DNA of 64,000 nt, from NCBI RefSeq assembly GCF_000237925.1, contig NW_017386070.1:186001-250000 (forward strand), given 5' to 3'. The position numbers and the translations under genes were made by a program. The stretch is from Schistosoma mansoni (lineage: Eukaryota; Platyhelminthes; Trematoda; Strigeidida; Schistosomatidae). Below the pieces are notes generated by a model. That model was not told the DNA's origin. It made no database searches and worked only from the letters and a program-made list of their open reading frames with translations. The stretch's first letter is position 1, and each line of letters starts with the position of its first letter. Shown here piece by piece: positions 29,154 through 35,667 of this stretch.

Positions 29154-29346
29154 GAGCCAAATCGAACTGTACATCGTCAAATTCAAAATCTTGTGAAACA
29201 AAACAAACACCTCCATCAATGAATATCACATCAAATAAAACAACTTTTTCTAATAATTCGAATGTAAGTTCAGCTTCTTCTGGGGCTGCTGGTAATTGTA
29301 AGTCGTCGGGCGGTAAAAATGCTAACAAGGATGAGTATACTTTAAA
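3144..29346 (+). CDS. MACO1: Macoilin gene (MACO1/TMEM57), span of exons with consistent order apart from 21252-22575
   Basis: Macoilin is a multi-pass membrane protein of the endoplasmic reticulum and nuclear envelope, mainly neuronal, with an N-terminal transmembrane domain, a disordered middle and a C-terminal coiled coil. Seven exons at 3144-3285, 5614-5740, 10102-10231, 12638-12704, 26062-26155, 27680-28050 and 28895-29346 join with matching splice phases and collinear similarity to the family: DSFRYQGL, RGVYIPTV, DLCRPFAAH, CIGYPVVTLGF. Two further exons (21252-21418, 22109-22575) carry the C-terminal coiled coil and should follow 29346, but lie earlier on a separate contig. The first coding exon, one coiled-coil exon of about 235 nt (length 3n+1) and the last exon are missing. 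Visible exons sum to 2017 nt, about 672 codons. Introns carry many LINE and retroposon copies. Confidence 0.85.
3286..4500 (+). other. Macoilin intron, proximal part
   Basis: AT-rich intron. I see no gene or recognisable repeat before the retroposon copy that starts at 4513 with its target duplication at 4501. Confidence 0.5.
4501..5036 (-). mobile_element. RTE-tailed non-autonomous retroposon, copy 1 (with target duplications)
   Basis: The body spans about 4513-5024, minus strand. It is flanked by a 12-bp direct repeat, GGGGTACTTTAT, at 4501-4512 and 5025-5036 (the GGGG part may belong to the element's 5' end). Read on the minus strand it ends in a shared tail, TGTGGCGCATA then TGTTTAAATAAATAAATA, very like the 3' end of the Perere-3-like LINE at 62370-62440. 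It matches three other copies in the window (44.9, 48.2, 59.0 kb) but is the most diverged. A (GA)n run lies at 4974-4986. Open frames inside do not hold the same register between copies, so I treat it as non-coding. Confidence 0.75.
5037..5613 (+). other. Macoilin intron, distal part
   Basis: AT-rich intron between the retroposon copy and the next exon. It ends in a T-rich tract and TTTAG acceptor at 5609-5613. Nothing else recognised. Confidence 0.5.
5614..5740 (+). CDS. MACO1: Macoilin exon: transmembrane segments 2-3
   Basis: Starts in phase 0 after TTTTAG and ends TGGCAAACAG before GTAGGT (phase 1). It encodes 42 residues, AFALFFTLTAIMADLLCYFL onward, ending CVWMHLLWQT. This matches macoilin AFSVFFVCVAFTSNIICLLF and the following YVWVQYVWHT. 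Almost wholly hydrophobic, consistent with a membrane hairpin in the ER. Confidence 0.9.
5741..6944 (+). other. Macoilin intron before RTE insertion
   Basis: AT-rich intronic DNA. The open frame at 5841-6086 has no splice-compatible context or family resemblance. No repeat recognised until the RTE copy near 6945. Confidence 0.5.
6945..9345 (+). mobile_element. RTE-clade LINE copy (Perere-3/SR3-like subtype A), RT core deleted
   Basis: The 5' part (7270-7860) encodes a decayed AP endonuclease, with LRIGAFNVRTL near 7305 and ISAYAPSD near 7670. The frame at 7865-8335 holds the endonuclease C terminus and the linker to the RT. At about 8532 it jumps directly to the RT thumb/C-terminal region (8538-9074: RLSIKGRVYC, CETWPLRVEDARKL, GHVLRMAEHRLPRRA). 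The fingers and palm are lost, about 1.2 kb compared with the 45-48 kb copy. Several stops and frame changes are present. The 3' UTR runs to about 9345 and ends near the TGACTGACC motif shared by other copies. No clear target duplication. Not autonomous. Confidence 0.8.
9346..10101 (+). other. Macoilin intron after RTE copy
   Basis: AT-rich intron ending in the CCCATTTTAG acceptor at 10101. No gene or repeat recognised. Confidence 0.5.
10102..10231 (+). CDS. MACO1: Macoilin exon: conserved RGV...DLCRPFAAH segment
   Basis: The exon completes a GAT codon across the splice and reads RGVYIPTVALCFLFFYVEVA, then VRFRDP and IDLCRPFAAH. Vertebrate macoilin has RGVCLPTVSLWILFVYIEAA and VDLCRPFAAH at this place. 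The donor is TTG/GTAAGT with phase 2, matching the next exon. Encodes another membrane segment and the following conserved loop. Confidence 0.92.
10232..10924 (+). other. Macoilin intron, proximal part
   Basis: AT-rich intron; nothing recognised before the minus-strand RTE fragment at about 10925. Confidence 0.45.
10925..11135 (-). mobile_element. RTE subtype-A 3' end fragment
   Basis: Reverse complement of the 3' UTR seen at 9150-9345 and 47850-48040: the ACTAAATTAACT stretch, the TTCATCTTGTTGTG stretch, and TGCCTGGTCCTAC near the end. Only the last ~210 bp of the element is present, a typical 5'-truncated LINE insertion. Confidence 0.75.
11470..11885 (-). mobile_element. Older RTE 3' end fragment
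   Basis: On the minus strand it reads the end of the RTE frame (GWRKLKVAKMRHESLDVG, weakly) followed by a diverged 3' UTR ending TATATGTGCCCAGTTCCACG near 11505. It is much more diverged than the fragment at 10925, so it is probably an older insertion. Confidence 0.6.
11886..12637 (+). other. Macoilin intron, distal part
   Basis: AT-rich intron ending in a pyrimidine-rich tract and CACTAG acceptor at 12637. No gene or repeat recognised. Confidence 0.45.
12638..12704 (+). CDS. MACO1: Macoilin exon: CIGYPVVTLGF motif
   Basis: Completes TG/C as Cys and encodes CIGYPVVTLGFSLKSMISHH then FRL. Vertebrate macoilin has CIGYPVVTLGFGFKSYVSYK and MRL. The donor is TTG/GTAAGT in phase 0. The next exon of the protein (26062) starts in phase 0 with RRQKLVEAQN, so the join is consistent although about 13 kb and two assembly gaps lie between. 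Confidence 0.92.
12705..16559 (+). other. Long macoilin intron segment
   Basis: AT-rich intronic DNA. It holds a C run at 13510-13519 and a protein-like open stretch on the minus strand at 14707-14946. Otherwise I see nothing in it. Confidence 0.45.
14707..14946 (-). other. Unassigned minus-strand open stretch in macoilin intron
   Basis: 79 codons, starting MRASIKGFFEALLPYDANVE and including HIGVGSQKAKDIIKFI. The composition looks protein-like, unlike most chance frames in this AT-rich intron. I cannot assign a family; a relic of a mobile element is more likely than a host gene. No splice context was established. Confidence 0.3.
16560..18663 (+). mobile_element. RTE LINE copy, left part (runs into gap; continues at 24106)
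   Basis: A 5' leader (GGAGCTAACAC near 16673, as at 6962) is followed by a decayed subtype-A endonuclease (RVGASNVQ near 17020; the C-terminal part at 17461-18006 includes THRLLQLCLYNRLF-like sequence). After about 18290 it changes to an RT sequence closest to the Perere-3-like copy at 61.3 kb: FLFNLVSDDVLETAQMDV, GGVDLL. Much of the palm is missing between these parts. Multiple stops and frame changes. The copy is cut by gap 1, but its last 288 bases recur exactly after gap 2, so it is one element with 24106-25990. Confidence 0.75.
18376..18663 (+). repeat. Left member of exact 288-bp duplication flanking the two gaps
   Basis: Identical base for base, as far as I can compare, to 24106-24393 (constant offset 5730). 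The sequence is RTE RT DNA. Because it ends exactly at gap 1 and its twin begins exactly at gap 2, it looks like unmerged contig overlap rather than a biological repeat. Confidence 0.9.
18664..18863. other. Assembly gap (200 N)
   Basis: Exactly 200 N, a placeholder size. It separates the RTE copy on the left from an SR2-like fragment on the right. Confidence 0.99.
18864..19175 (+). mobile_element. SR2-like RTE LINE, 5' end only
   Basis: A leader with GGGGTTAGCGACCCCATCCC is followed by a frame from 18995, MTSHDESRNSSEVTRPMHLL, then FIGTWNVRTMWETGKTSQIA. This is the start of the SR2-type AP endonuclease (GTWNVRT motif). Similarity stops near 19175 and unique AT-rich DNA follows, so the element lacks its 3' part. 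The start is lost in the gap. Confidence 0.7.
19176..21251 (+). other. Intron sequence on the middle contig
   Basis: AT-rich DNA upstream of the macoilin coiled-coil exons. I looked for the missing ~235-nt coiled-coil exon here and found no suitable open frame on the + strand. Confidence 0.5.
21252..21418 (+). CDS. MACO1: Macoilin exon: coiled-coil segment
   Basis: The acceptor is GTGTTACAG and the exon starts in phase 0: ADRASLQAAEKRLTEERKYR then LLLEQQFKQQ. This fits the macoilin stretch EARSFVEKQLMEERKRKKLEE. The donor is TCCAA/GTAAGT, phase 2, compatible with 22109. Predicted helical, charge-rich coiled coil. The preceding exon in the protein must end in phase 0, but the exon ending at 29346 ends in phase 2, so at least one exon is missing between them. 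Confidence 0.75.
21906..21927. repeat. (TA)n microsatellite
   Basis: Run of about eleven TA units in the intron between the two coiled-coil exons. Confidence 0.9.
22109..22575 (+). CDS. MACO1: Macoilin exon: C-terminal coiled coil
   Basis: The acceptor is TATTTCAG; the first base completes an AAA codon. The 155-codon stretch includes CVEACKNNEICAKRRQELEL, a variable KR-rich linker, and LQEENQRLTDTLKEEDKMKQ then ELMTAYHSSLKEITELNG. These fit macoilin CTETLRNRIRELEAEGKKL and NSLSAETRIKLDLFSALGDA. Donor AATG/GTTTGT, phase 1. The family continues with about 50 more residues (usual motif near DQEIKDLKQKI), which I do not find before 23905, so the last exon is not visible. Confidence 0.75.
22576..23275 (+). 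other. Sequence after last visible macoilin exon
   Basis: AT-rich. An AG at 22729 could in principle open a short terminal frame ending near 22794, but it lacks the conserved macoilin C terminus. Nothing else seen. Confidence 0.4.
23276..23620. mobile_element. Possible solo LTR or LTR remnant
   Basis: A block markedly richer in GC than its flanks, with a promoter-like TTTATATACC at 23526 following a T-rich stretch. It resembles the regulatory ends of schistosome LTR retrotransposons. No coding parts, no confirmed borders and no target duplication. A fossil at best. Confidence 0.3.
23621..23905. other. End of middle contig
   Basis: AT-rich sequence with a C run at 23888-23895 just before the gap. 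Nothing recognised. Confidence 0.4.
23906..24105. other. Assembly gap (200 N)
   Basis: Exactly 200 N. The base after it starts the exact copy of 18376-18663. Confidence 0.99.
24106..24393 (+). repeat. Right member of exact 288-bp duplication flanking the two gaps
   Basis: Identical to 18376-18663. Beyond 24393 the sequence carries on as the expected continuation of the RTE frame, which the left copy lacks because it hits the gap. Confidence 0.9.
24106..25990 (+). mobile_element. RTE LINE copy, right part (continues 16560-18663)
   Basis: 24106-24960 is the RT C-terminal half of a Perere-3-like element (QMDVGNGGVDLL, then a frame including HEFKVRAAYTHLG-like sequence; close to 61360-62270), with several stops and frame changes. 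From about 25105 the sequence switches to subtype A (LEAFDHRCP-like region near 25455; WFRHVFLMSDHHLP near 25563) and ends in a subtype-A 3' UTR near 25990. Either two nested insertions or a mosaic element. Confidence 0.7.
26062..26155 (+). CDS. MACO1: Macoilin exon: cytosolic segment after the membrane domain
   Basis: Acceptor AATTCACAG, phase 0. Encodes RRQKLVEAQNITFFSILEEA then LPKELWCYLKS. It fits macoilin RKQKEVQKENEFYMQLLQQALPPE right after the CIGYPVV exon, so it continues the exon at 12638-12704. Donor TCAG/GTAAG, phase 1. Confidence 0.9.
26156..27679 (+). other. Macoilin intron
   Basis: AT-rich intron with a strong hairpin at 27258-27279. It ends in the pyrimidine tract TTTTCTGTTTTTTCTTTC and an AAAG acceptor at 27679. 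No other feature. Confidence 0.5.
27680..28050 (+). CDS. MACO1: Macoilin exon: disordered middle region (part 1)
   Basis: The acceptor at 27679 is chosen because it is the one in this stretch that gives the phase required by the previous exon (G/AC, Asp). The 123-codon exon is rich in Ser, Thr, Asn and Asp: DTIPKSKHSN, SSPTSTVPNL, VPSTPSEQ at the end. Donor GAGCAG/GTACTT, phase 0. This is the low-complexity linker between membrane and coiled-coil domains, poorly conserved in the family, so the assignment rests on splice phase and position. Confidence 0.75.
28051..28894 (+). other. Macoilin intron
   Basis: AT-rich intron; the minus-strand frame at 28537-28743 looks like chance. Ends in ACATTTTTAG. 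Confidence 0.5.
28895..29346 (+). CDS. MACO1: Macoilin exon: disordered middle region (part 2) with Asn run
   Basis: Phase 0 start PESYVAVSLAQTILVKVPSI. The 150 codons are rich in Ser and Asn and include a run of 11 Asn from an AAT microsatellite at about 29119-29153. The exon ends SSGGKNANKDEYTLK before GTTAGT (phase 2). The final DEYTLK fits the start of the macoilin coiled coil (family: DALVRLEQDIKKLK). No continuation of this coiled coil is found in the following 14 kb. Confidence 0.78.
29119..29153. repeat. (AAT)n microsatellite within coding sequence
   Basis: Eleven or so AAT units encoding poly-Asn in the macoilin linker. A likely length polymorphism, harmless to frame in whole units. 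Confidence 0.9.
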
Positions 29347-31266
29347 GTTAGTTTGCTTTTATTTTTAATTGGTTTCCTGAAATAGAATTTTATTTAAGTT
29401 ACTTATGTGACATCAAAGAGACTTATTAACAAAGTATGTATTCACGTACTAAGTTCTGATCCTTTTTGTATTCGTTTAAATCACACGTTACCAAATCAAT
29501 TCAATTACATTAAGACGAGAGAGTGAGAAAGCCATGATTTTGATACAGGTGAATTCTAATTGTATTTTAATGAGTCGGGATCATGTAGGATATTCAAAGC
29601 CTCTCTTTCTGTTACTAGTGTACATACTTCCCGCTATTCAAACCAAAGAATGTTGAGAAGAGTTGAAGTCGGTGACAGCCTTGAGAAGACAATCAGTGCG
29701 TACACTGATCTTCATTTCTACCAATCTTTAACGTTCAGAAATAACTGGATCCCCTAACTTAGTTTAAAAACCTAAACTTAAGTACTTAGATGCGGGCGTC
29801 ATAATTTCTCGGGTTACCAAAATCCCTAAATATTATAGACTCATTACGGTCTAGATACTCTTATTACTTAGTATTCTTCGAACACTTTACTTCACTCGAC
29901 ATGTCCCTAACTCAGAACACGGTTGAACACTAACGTAATTATATGTTCCAAATAAATAAGATTGAGTGGGAGTAAGAATCAGAATAAAGAAAACGTTAGT
30001 ATGTTTGTAATTTTGCACGAAAATATTCTAGTGTCTTCTTCAAGTATCCACTAGTGCTTACTGGCTAAGACATGGTCATTCATCGTGCTTCAACACAATC
30101 GTGTACGGAACATGCCTTAATTCAATCTATATCCCGCTAACACTAATTGCACTATGTTTAATAAAAGGTTAAACATCGAATAATATTTCTGACATCCACA
30201 GTATTACCGTTATTTGGAGCCCAAATTCATGTTTTATAAATGTTAAAAGAATTTAATAGATATCATCATTAAAGTAAGCAATTCTGACACCCTCGAACAG
30301 ATCAAATTGTCTAGGGCTCTATAACTAATTCTTGATCGCATCATTATCCGAAATTGCCAAAATATAAAGTCTAGTTAAAAACATAGGTCCCAGCAACAAA
30401 CTATCTGTAATTCTTTCTCACAATTCGAACAATTTGACACCGTAATCAATCGTGTAATATGACAAATCTGTGAATATTGTCGTCGCTTCAGTCTATGGTC
30501 TTTAACACTGAGTCTGTTAACACAGTCACTGTGTATGCTAACGATCGATAGCCGGCACAACGACCTCAGTGGATCAATCAGGACACCAGGAAAACCAGCC
30601 AGCTTTATCTTATATTCATATATACTGATTTAAAGACTAACGTTATAATGTACATAAAATCACAAACACAACGCACCATAAATATTAATTCTCAATGTAC
30701 ATATAACTAGGGCATTTGTGATACAAAACTCTGCAATAAGTTTATGAATTATTCGTTTTAATTTACAGTCGGCAAAAAACGTAGCAAATATTAAGGAAAC
30801 GAAATTAGTCAAGTAAAAGCTTGCGATTAGAACCAAGTAAAAATGCTATAAACCAATTGTTTGGTAGATGCAGGTTAATTTTATAAATATACTGAATCCC
30901 GAGACAATGATCCTTACAGGATTATTACATCTTCACCAATCGCTCCATCGAGATAAATTGCACCATCAAAACTTGATGCAATATTTTTCTAGACACATTT
31001 TTATCTGCACATTTGTAAAGTCAACCTAAGCATATATCATTCATATAAAAGTTTTTTTAAAGTCAAGTTTCTATTATATGTCACATGACATGTATATACT
31101 CCAAGTGGTACTTTTAGATCACTAATAATAACGTGTGACTTGCAGCTTGTATATCTACCTTTACATACCTCTCAAATTACTTGATAATCAAATAGTTTAT
31201 ACCATGCGTTTTTTCTAAAATTTTATTTAGATATGGTATATTTATTAGTATTATTACTACTACCAT
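29347..31266 (+). other. Sequence between macoilin exon and LTR element
   Basis: AT-rich, with no coding exon visible. The missing coiled-coil exon would be expected in or after this interval. Confidence 0.5.
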
Positions 31267-31537
31267 TGTGGTGTGAGCTACTGATATCAACATAAGTAGT
31301 ATATATGGTGAGTAAGGAATAGAATATCTGACAGCAGAAGATTGAGAAGATCAAGAAGAGAAGAACAGAAATAAAAAGCAATTTGTGTGAAAATCCAGGA
31401 ACAATGAAGCCTGAGGCAATTGAAGAACATTTTGCAAATAGTGTATCATAGCATGGTTTTTGTATTTTACCAAGTAACGTTGTAATTTGTGCTAAATACA
31501 TAGTTGGTTGTCCTCACCTGTGTTCTCATTCACAACA
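31267..31537 (+). repeat. 5' LTR
   Basis: 271 bp, identical to the right LTR apart from one base. A TATATA motif lies near its start. Confidence 0.93.
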
Positions 31538-31559
31538 TTTGGTGTCGCTGCCTCCAAGG

Positions 31560-34500
31560 ATGAAGATCCCATGGCCGAAGGAATTTGAGGACGGAGATGT
31601 GATGAGCTTCCTGAAGGAGTTCGAAGCCGTGGCTGAGCTGGTGGGAGTGAAGGAGCCGAAGGCGAAGACGGTGGTGCTGGGGACGCTGCTGAGAGGCAGA
31701 ACGAAAGCTGTATATGACAGCCTGGACGGTGCGGGCGGTAAGACGACATGGGAGGCAGTCACGGAGAGGTTGATCGTGGAGTTCGATAGCCCAGTGGACA
31801 GAGAAGAAGCACTGCAGAAGTTCCGAGTGGCGAAGTTGCCGATCGATGGTGATCCGCTGGTGCTGGCCGTCGAGCTTACCAAGTTGCTGCGTCGCGCGCT
31901 GCCAAATCTGGATGAGGAGTCGGAGGCACAGTTGTTGGCGTCGCAGTTTATCGAGAGCGTGCCAGTTGCCGTTTCCCGGCAGCTGAGACTGGTACACGCC
32001 GCGCAACCTATGGATATCAGTGAGCTTGCAAAGGTGACGCGGCAGTTGATGACACGAACAGTAGCTCCGGTCGCGTGCGAAAGTCAGGAGATAAGCAGCA
32101 TTGAGAAGAAGATTGAAGAACTGCAGCACGAGATTGCGGCATTACGAGTGATTCGTAAAAGGAATGATAAGTGTTTCGCATGTGGAGGGACAGGACACTG
32201 GAAGATAAACTGTCCAACACGACGAAAACGGAGATATTTTAGACGTTACGTGTTTCCTTCTTACTCTAGGGATCTGGGGGTTGTTGCATTAGTAGATAGA
32301 GGGGCAGTCTATGCAAGAGTGAACGTAAATGAACTAGATTTAGTGTGCCTAATCGATACAGGGGCAGCAGTTTCGTTAATAGGTAAAGAGCAATGTAAGA
32401 GATTCAAGCCGTGTAAAGTCGCAGTTCACACTATAGGAGGGCATATGTTAGAGGTATTAGGCGTGTCTAACAGTATCGTAAAAGTGGATGGTTCGGCGAT
32501 AAGTTTCCCGTTCGTGGTAACCGCAAACCTGTCGAGACCAATATTAGGAGCAGATTTCCTAAGAGAAGTAAAAGCCATAGTTGACCTAAGAAGCGGTAAG
32601 GTGGTCACGAAGTACGGTTCATTCCCAATACATGAAAGTAGCGAGGTGGCTGAGGTTAGAGTGGCAACAGCCGTTCCGACGAAGAAACCAAACATCACCG
32701 AGTTGTGCAAAAAGTATGCGAAGCTGTTCACTGGAGAAGGAGAACCGTACGGATTTTGCGACAAAGTAAAGCACGAAATCCCGATAAAGAACGATGGAGG
32801 AAGTATATTCACAACACGTCGTGTCCCTGTGCACTTAGAGGCTGAAGTAAATCGACAGGTCCAAGAGATGCTGAAAGAAGGAATAATTGAGGAGGCGGAC
32901 AGCCCATATAGCTCACCGGTACTCTTGGTAAAGAAACCGAATGGGAAATATAGATTTTGTGTTGATTTTAGAGAACTGAATAATATAACAGAACTAAAGC
33001 CGTGTGCAATGCCAACAGTAGTGGAAACATTAGATCGGCTGCAGAATGCCACAGTGTTTACAGTGTTGGATTTGCGGTCAGGTTATTGGCAGCTGCCTAT
33101 AAAAGAGAGCGATCGAAGCAAAACAGCATTTACCATACGTGATAAACAATATCAATTTAGACGAATGCCGTTTGGATTGGCGGGTGCACCATTTACGTTC
33201 AGAAGATTAATGTCGCTACTGCTCAGGGATCTAGATAATGTCGAAGTGTATGGCGACGATGTAGTTGTATACAGCCAGACAGAAACAGATCATGTCAAGC
33301 ATGTGGAAGCGGTCTTGAAGCGAATTGAAGAATTCGGACTTCGAATTAATAAGGACAAGTCACAGATGGCTAAAAGTAGCATCACGTTGTTGGGGCATAA
33401 AGTGGGAAATGGAGAAATAAGACCACTGCCGGAGAAAATTCTGACTATAAAGAACGTTGCAGTACCGAATTCGAAAAGGAAATTGAGACAGTTCCTGGGA
33501 AGGGCGGCGTTCTACAGTCGGTTCATCAAGAATTTCAACGAAATAGCAGCACCCCTTTATAAGTTGTTGAGTAACACTAAATTTTCGTGGACTGAAACCG
33601 CCCAACAAACGTTTAATCAAATCAAAAACGTGCTGGACGACCGCCAGATGACGCTAAGACTGCCCGAACTGGAGAAACCGTTTACAGTGACAACAGACGC
33701 AAGTGACCATGGTATAGGTGCCGTTTTAAGTCAGTCTAATAGAGTGGTGGAATACGCAAGTCGCGTTCTCACGCCTGCGGAACAGAAGTATTCAACGATC
33801 GAAAAGGAGTGTTTAGCGATTGTGTGGGCAGTAGACAAGTGGAGACCATATCTGTTAGGTAGACGATTTCACATCGAGACTGACCATAAACCTCTGCAGT
33901 GGCTACAAACAGCACGAGACCCACGTGGGAAGTTGGCGCGATGGATGATACGTCTGCAGGAGTATGACTTCAGTATCGGGCATGTTCCAGGGAAGGAAAA
34001 TGTAATGGCGGACTACCTGTCAAGACCAGACATGGAAGCCGAGCTTCCATTGACAGCATACGCAGTGAACAGTATAGAGGGAGACCCACTAGAACTCGTC
34101 CGGCAACAGAAATCTGATCCTAAACTTCGAGAGGTAATCAGAGTGATAAGAGAGGGGGCAGATGTTGACAAACGAGCAATGGACAAGGAGGTAATAATGT
34201 TGCTTCGGCAAAAGGAAAGACTGAAAGTGAACACATATGGAGCTCTGGTCTGGCAGGATGATGACAAAAATTGGGTGGCTGTGATCCCGAAAGACTGGCG
34301 GCGTAAGATGATACACGAATGCCATCAGGTAGCGCACACAGGTATCGCAAGAACGACAGATTTACTACGGCAAAGTGCATACTGGCCAGGCATGAGAGAC
34401 GATGTGGCCCAATATGTGTTGACGTGCCAGCAGTGCCAATTAATGAAAAGCGATAGATACATGCAACCGCCATTGCAGTCGGTCCCAGTAACCGCAGTCG

Positions 34501-35414
34501 GTGATCTATGGTCGGTAGATGTGATGGGACCATTTCCACAGACGGATAGCGGCAACCGATACTTACTAGTAATGACGGAACATGCTACACGATGGGTCGA
34601 CGCTGTACCGATTGCCGACCAGCGGGCGAAAACAGTGACCGAAGTAATAATCCGGCACATTGTAGCGGGTCATGGAGTACCGAAGGTGATACTAACCGAC
34701 CAGGGTCCCTGTTTTGAAAGTGACGAGTTTAAGGCCCGTTTAAAGCAGTTCGGCATCAAGAGGATACGAACTACACCGTATCACCCTGAGACGAACGGGC
34801 TTACGGAAAGAAACAACCGGACATTAAAGGAATGGTTAGCATCTAAAGGAGGGAATTGGGAGAAAGAGTTACCACTAATTTTGCTGGCGCATCGTGCCTC
34901 CATCCAAGGAACAACCAAGAAATCACCTTTCCTACTTATGTATGGTAGACAGCCACGACTTCCAATGCATAGTAAAACGTGGCCACAGCAGCAGAAGTGG
35001 ACAGCAACAAGATTAAGGAAAGAGAGGACGGAGGCAATAAAGAACGTGAAAAAGAAACAAATATCAGACATCAAGAAGGCGGAACAGCAGAGAAGAGCGT
35101 GGAAGCCTTTTAGAGTGGGGGACCTGGTAAAGTGTAGAGAACGGAGAGCTAACACTGAAGGAGGACCAGGGTCAGGAAAGCTGATCCCGAAATGGGAGGG
35201 ACCGTACATTATCACGGAGAGACGCGGCCCAGTTTACACGATCCGGAGAGAAGACAAGCAGAAGCGTGTAAATGCCAGTCAACTACAGAGATGGTTTCAA
35301 GAACATCATGAGCACGAGTCACGAACAGCACCAAAGGAGACAATGGTACGCCGATCAGAAAGATTGCGAGAACAGCTTATTAAGAGGGGGGACGAGTGTG
35401 GTGTGAGCTACTGA
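31560..35414 (+). CDS. Gag-Pol polyprotein of the LTR retrotransposon
   Basis: First Met at 31560 (MKIPWPKEFEDGD); about 1284 codons. The gag-like N terminus runs to about residue 200. A CCHC knuckle, CFACGGTGHWKINC, is at 205-218. Protease DTGA is at about 266. The RT has a YGDD active site at 564-567 and LPFGLAGAP-type context before it (RRMPFGLAG). RNase H starts TTDASDHGIG near 710. The integrase has an HHCC zinc region (HECHQVAHTG...CQQCQ, about 918-960) followed by the catalytic core. Gag and Pol share one frame, with no frameshift between them. The stop lies 18 bases inside the right LTR. Base composition is richer in GC than the surrounding introns. Antisense frames over it are shadows. 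Confidence 0.95.
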   Translation: MKIPWPKEFEDGDVMSFLKEFEAVAELVGVKEPKAKTVVLGTLLRGRTKAVYDSLDGAGGKTTWEAVTERLIVEFDSPVDREEALQKFRVAKLPIDGDPLVLAVELTKLLRRALPNLDEESEAQLLASQFIESVPVAVSRQLRLVHAAQPMDISELAKVTRQLMTRTVAPVACESQEISSIEKKIEELQHEIAALRVIRKRNDKCFACGGTGHWKINCPTRRKRRYFRRYVFPSYSRDLGVVALVDRGAVYARVNVNELDLVCLIDTGAAVSLIGKEQCKRFKPCKVAVHTIGGHMLEVLGVSNSIVKVDGSAISFPFVVTANLSRPILGADFLREVKAIVDLRSGKVVTKYGSFPIHESSEVAEVRVATAVPTKKPNITELCKKYAKLFTGEGEPYGFCDKVKHEIPIKNDGGSIFTTRRVPVHLEAEVNRQVQEMLKEGIIEEADSPYSSPVLLVKKPNGKYRFCVDFRELNNITELKPCAMPTVVETLDRLQNATVFTVLDLRSGYWQLPIKESDRSKTAFTIRDKQYQFRRMPFGLAGAPFTFRRLMSLLLRDLDNVEVYGDDVVVYSQTETDHVKHVEAVLKRIEEFGLRINKDKSQMAKSSITLLGHKVGNGEIRPLPEKILTIKNVAVPNSKRKLRQFLGRAAFYSRFIKNFNEIAAPLYKLLSNTKFSWTETAQQTFNQIKNVLDDRQMTLRLPELEKPFTVTTDASDHGIGAVLSQSNRVVEYASRVLTPAEQKYSTIEKECLAIVWAVDKWRPYLLGRRFHIETDHKPLQWLQTARDPRGKLARWMIRLQEYDFSIGHVPGKENVMADYLSRPDMEAELPLTAYAVNSIEGDPLELVRQQKSDPKLREVIRVIREGADVDKRAMDKEVIMLLRQKERLKVNTYGALVWQDDDKNWVAVIPKDWRRKMIHECHQVAHTGIARTTDLLRQSAYWPGMRDDVAQYVLTCQQCQLMKSDRYMQPPLQSVPVTAVGDLWSVDVMGPFPQTDSGNRYLLVMTEHATRWVDAVPIADQRAKTVTEVIIRHIVAGHGVPKVILTDQGPCFESDEFKARLKQFGIKRIRTTPYHPETNGLTERNNRTLKEWLASKGGNWEKELPLILLAHRASIQGTTKKSPFLLMYGRQPRLPMHSKTWPQQQKWTATRLRKERTEAIKNVKKKQISDIKKAEQQRRAWKPFRVGDLVKCRERRANTEGGPGSGKLIPKWEGPYIITERRGPVYTIRREDKQKRVNASQLQRWFQEHHEHESRTAPKETMVRRSERLREQLIKRGDECGVSY

Positions 35415-35667
35415 TATCAACATAAGTAGTATATATGGTGAGTAAGGAATAGAATATCTGACAGCAGAAGATTGAGAAGATCAAGAAGAGAAGAACAGAA
35501 ATAAAAAGCAATTTGTGTGAAAATCCAGGAACAATGAAGCCTGGGGCAATTGAAGAACATTTTGCAAATAGTGTATCATAGCATGGTTTTTGTATTTTAC
35601 CAAGTAACGTTGTAATTTGTGCTAAATACATAGTTGGTTGTCCTCACCTGTGTTCTCATTCACAACA
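35397..35667 (+). repeat. 3' LTR
   Basis: 271 bp, one mismatch against the left LTR. The gag-pol frame ends inside it. Confidence 0.93.

Larger units (their letters stand above)
31267..35667 (+). mobile_element. Ty3/Gypsy LTR retrotransposon, looks whole
   Basis: Two 271-bp LTRs (31267-31537 and 35397-35667) start TGTGGTG and end ACAACA, with one mismatch between them, so the copy is young. A primer-site-like TTTGGTGTCGC follows the left LTR; a purine tract lies at 35382-35396 before the right LTR. One long gag-pol frame fills the interior. The flanks show no matching short target duplication (ACCAT left, GTATA right). The order protease, RT, RNase H, integrase places it in Ty3/Gypsy (Metaviridae); relatives in schistosomes include Gulliver, Saci-2/3 and Boudicca, and I cannot choose among them. 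The CX2CX4HX4C gag knuckle differs from the unusual CHCC form reported for CsRn1/Boudicca. Confidence 0.93.

Noticed and set aside
31492-35215. Long antisense frames over the LTR element
   Set aside because: Shadows of the GC-richer gag-pol frame; no family features.
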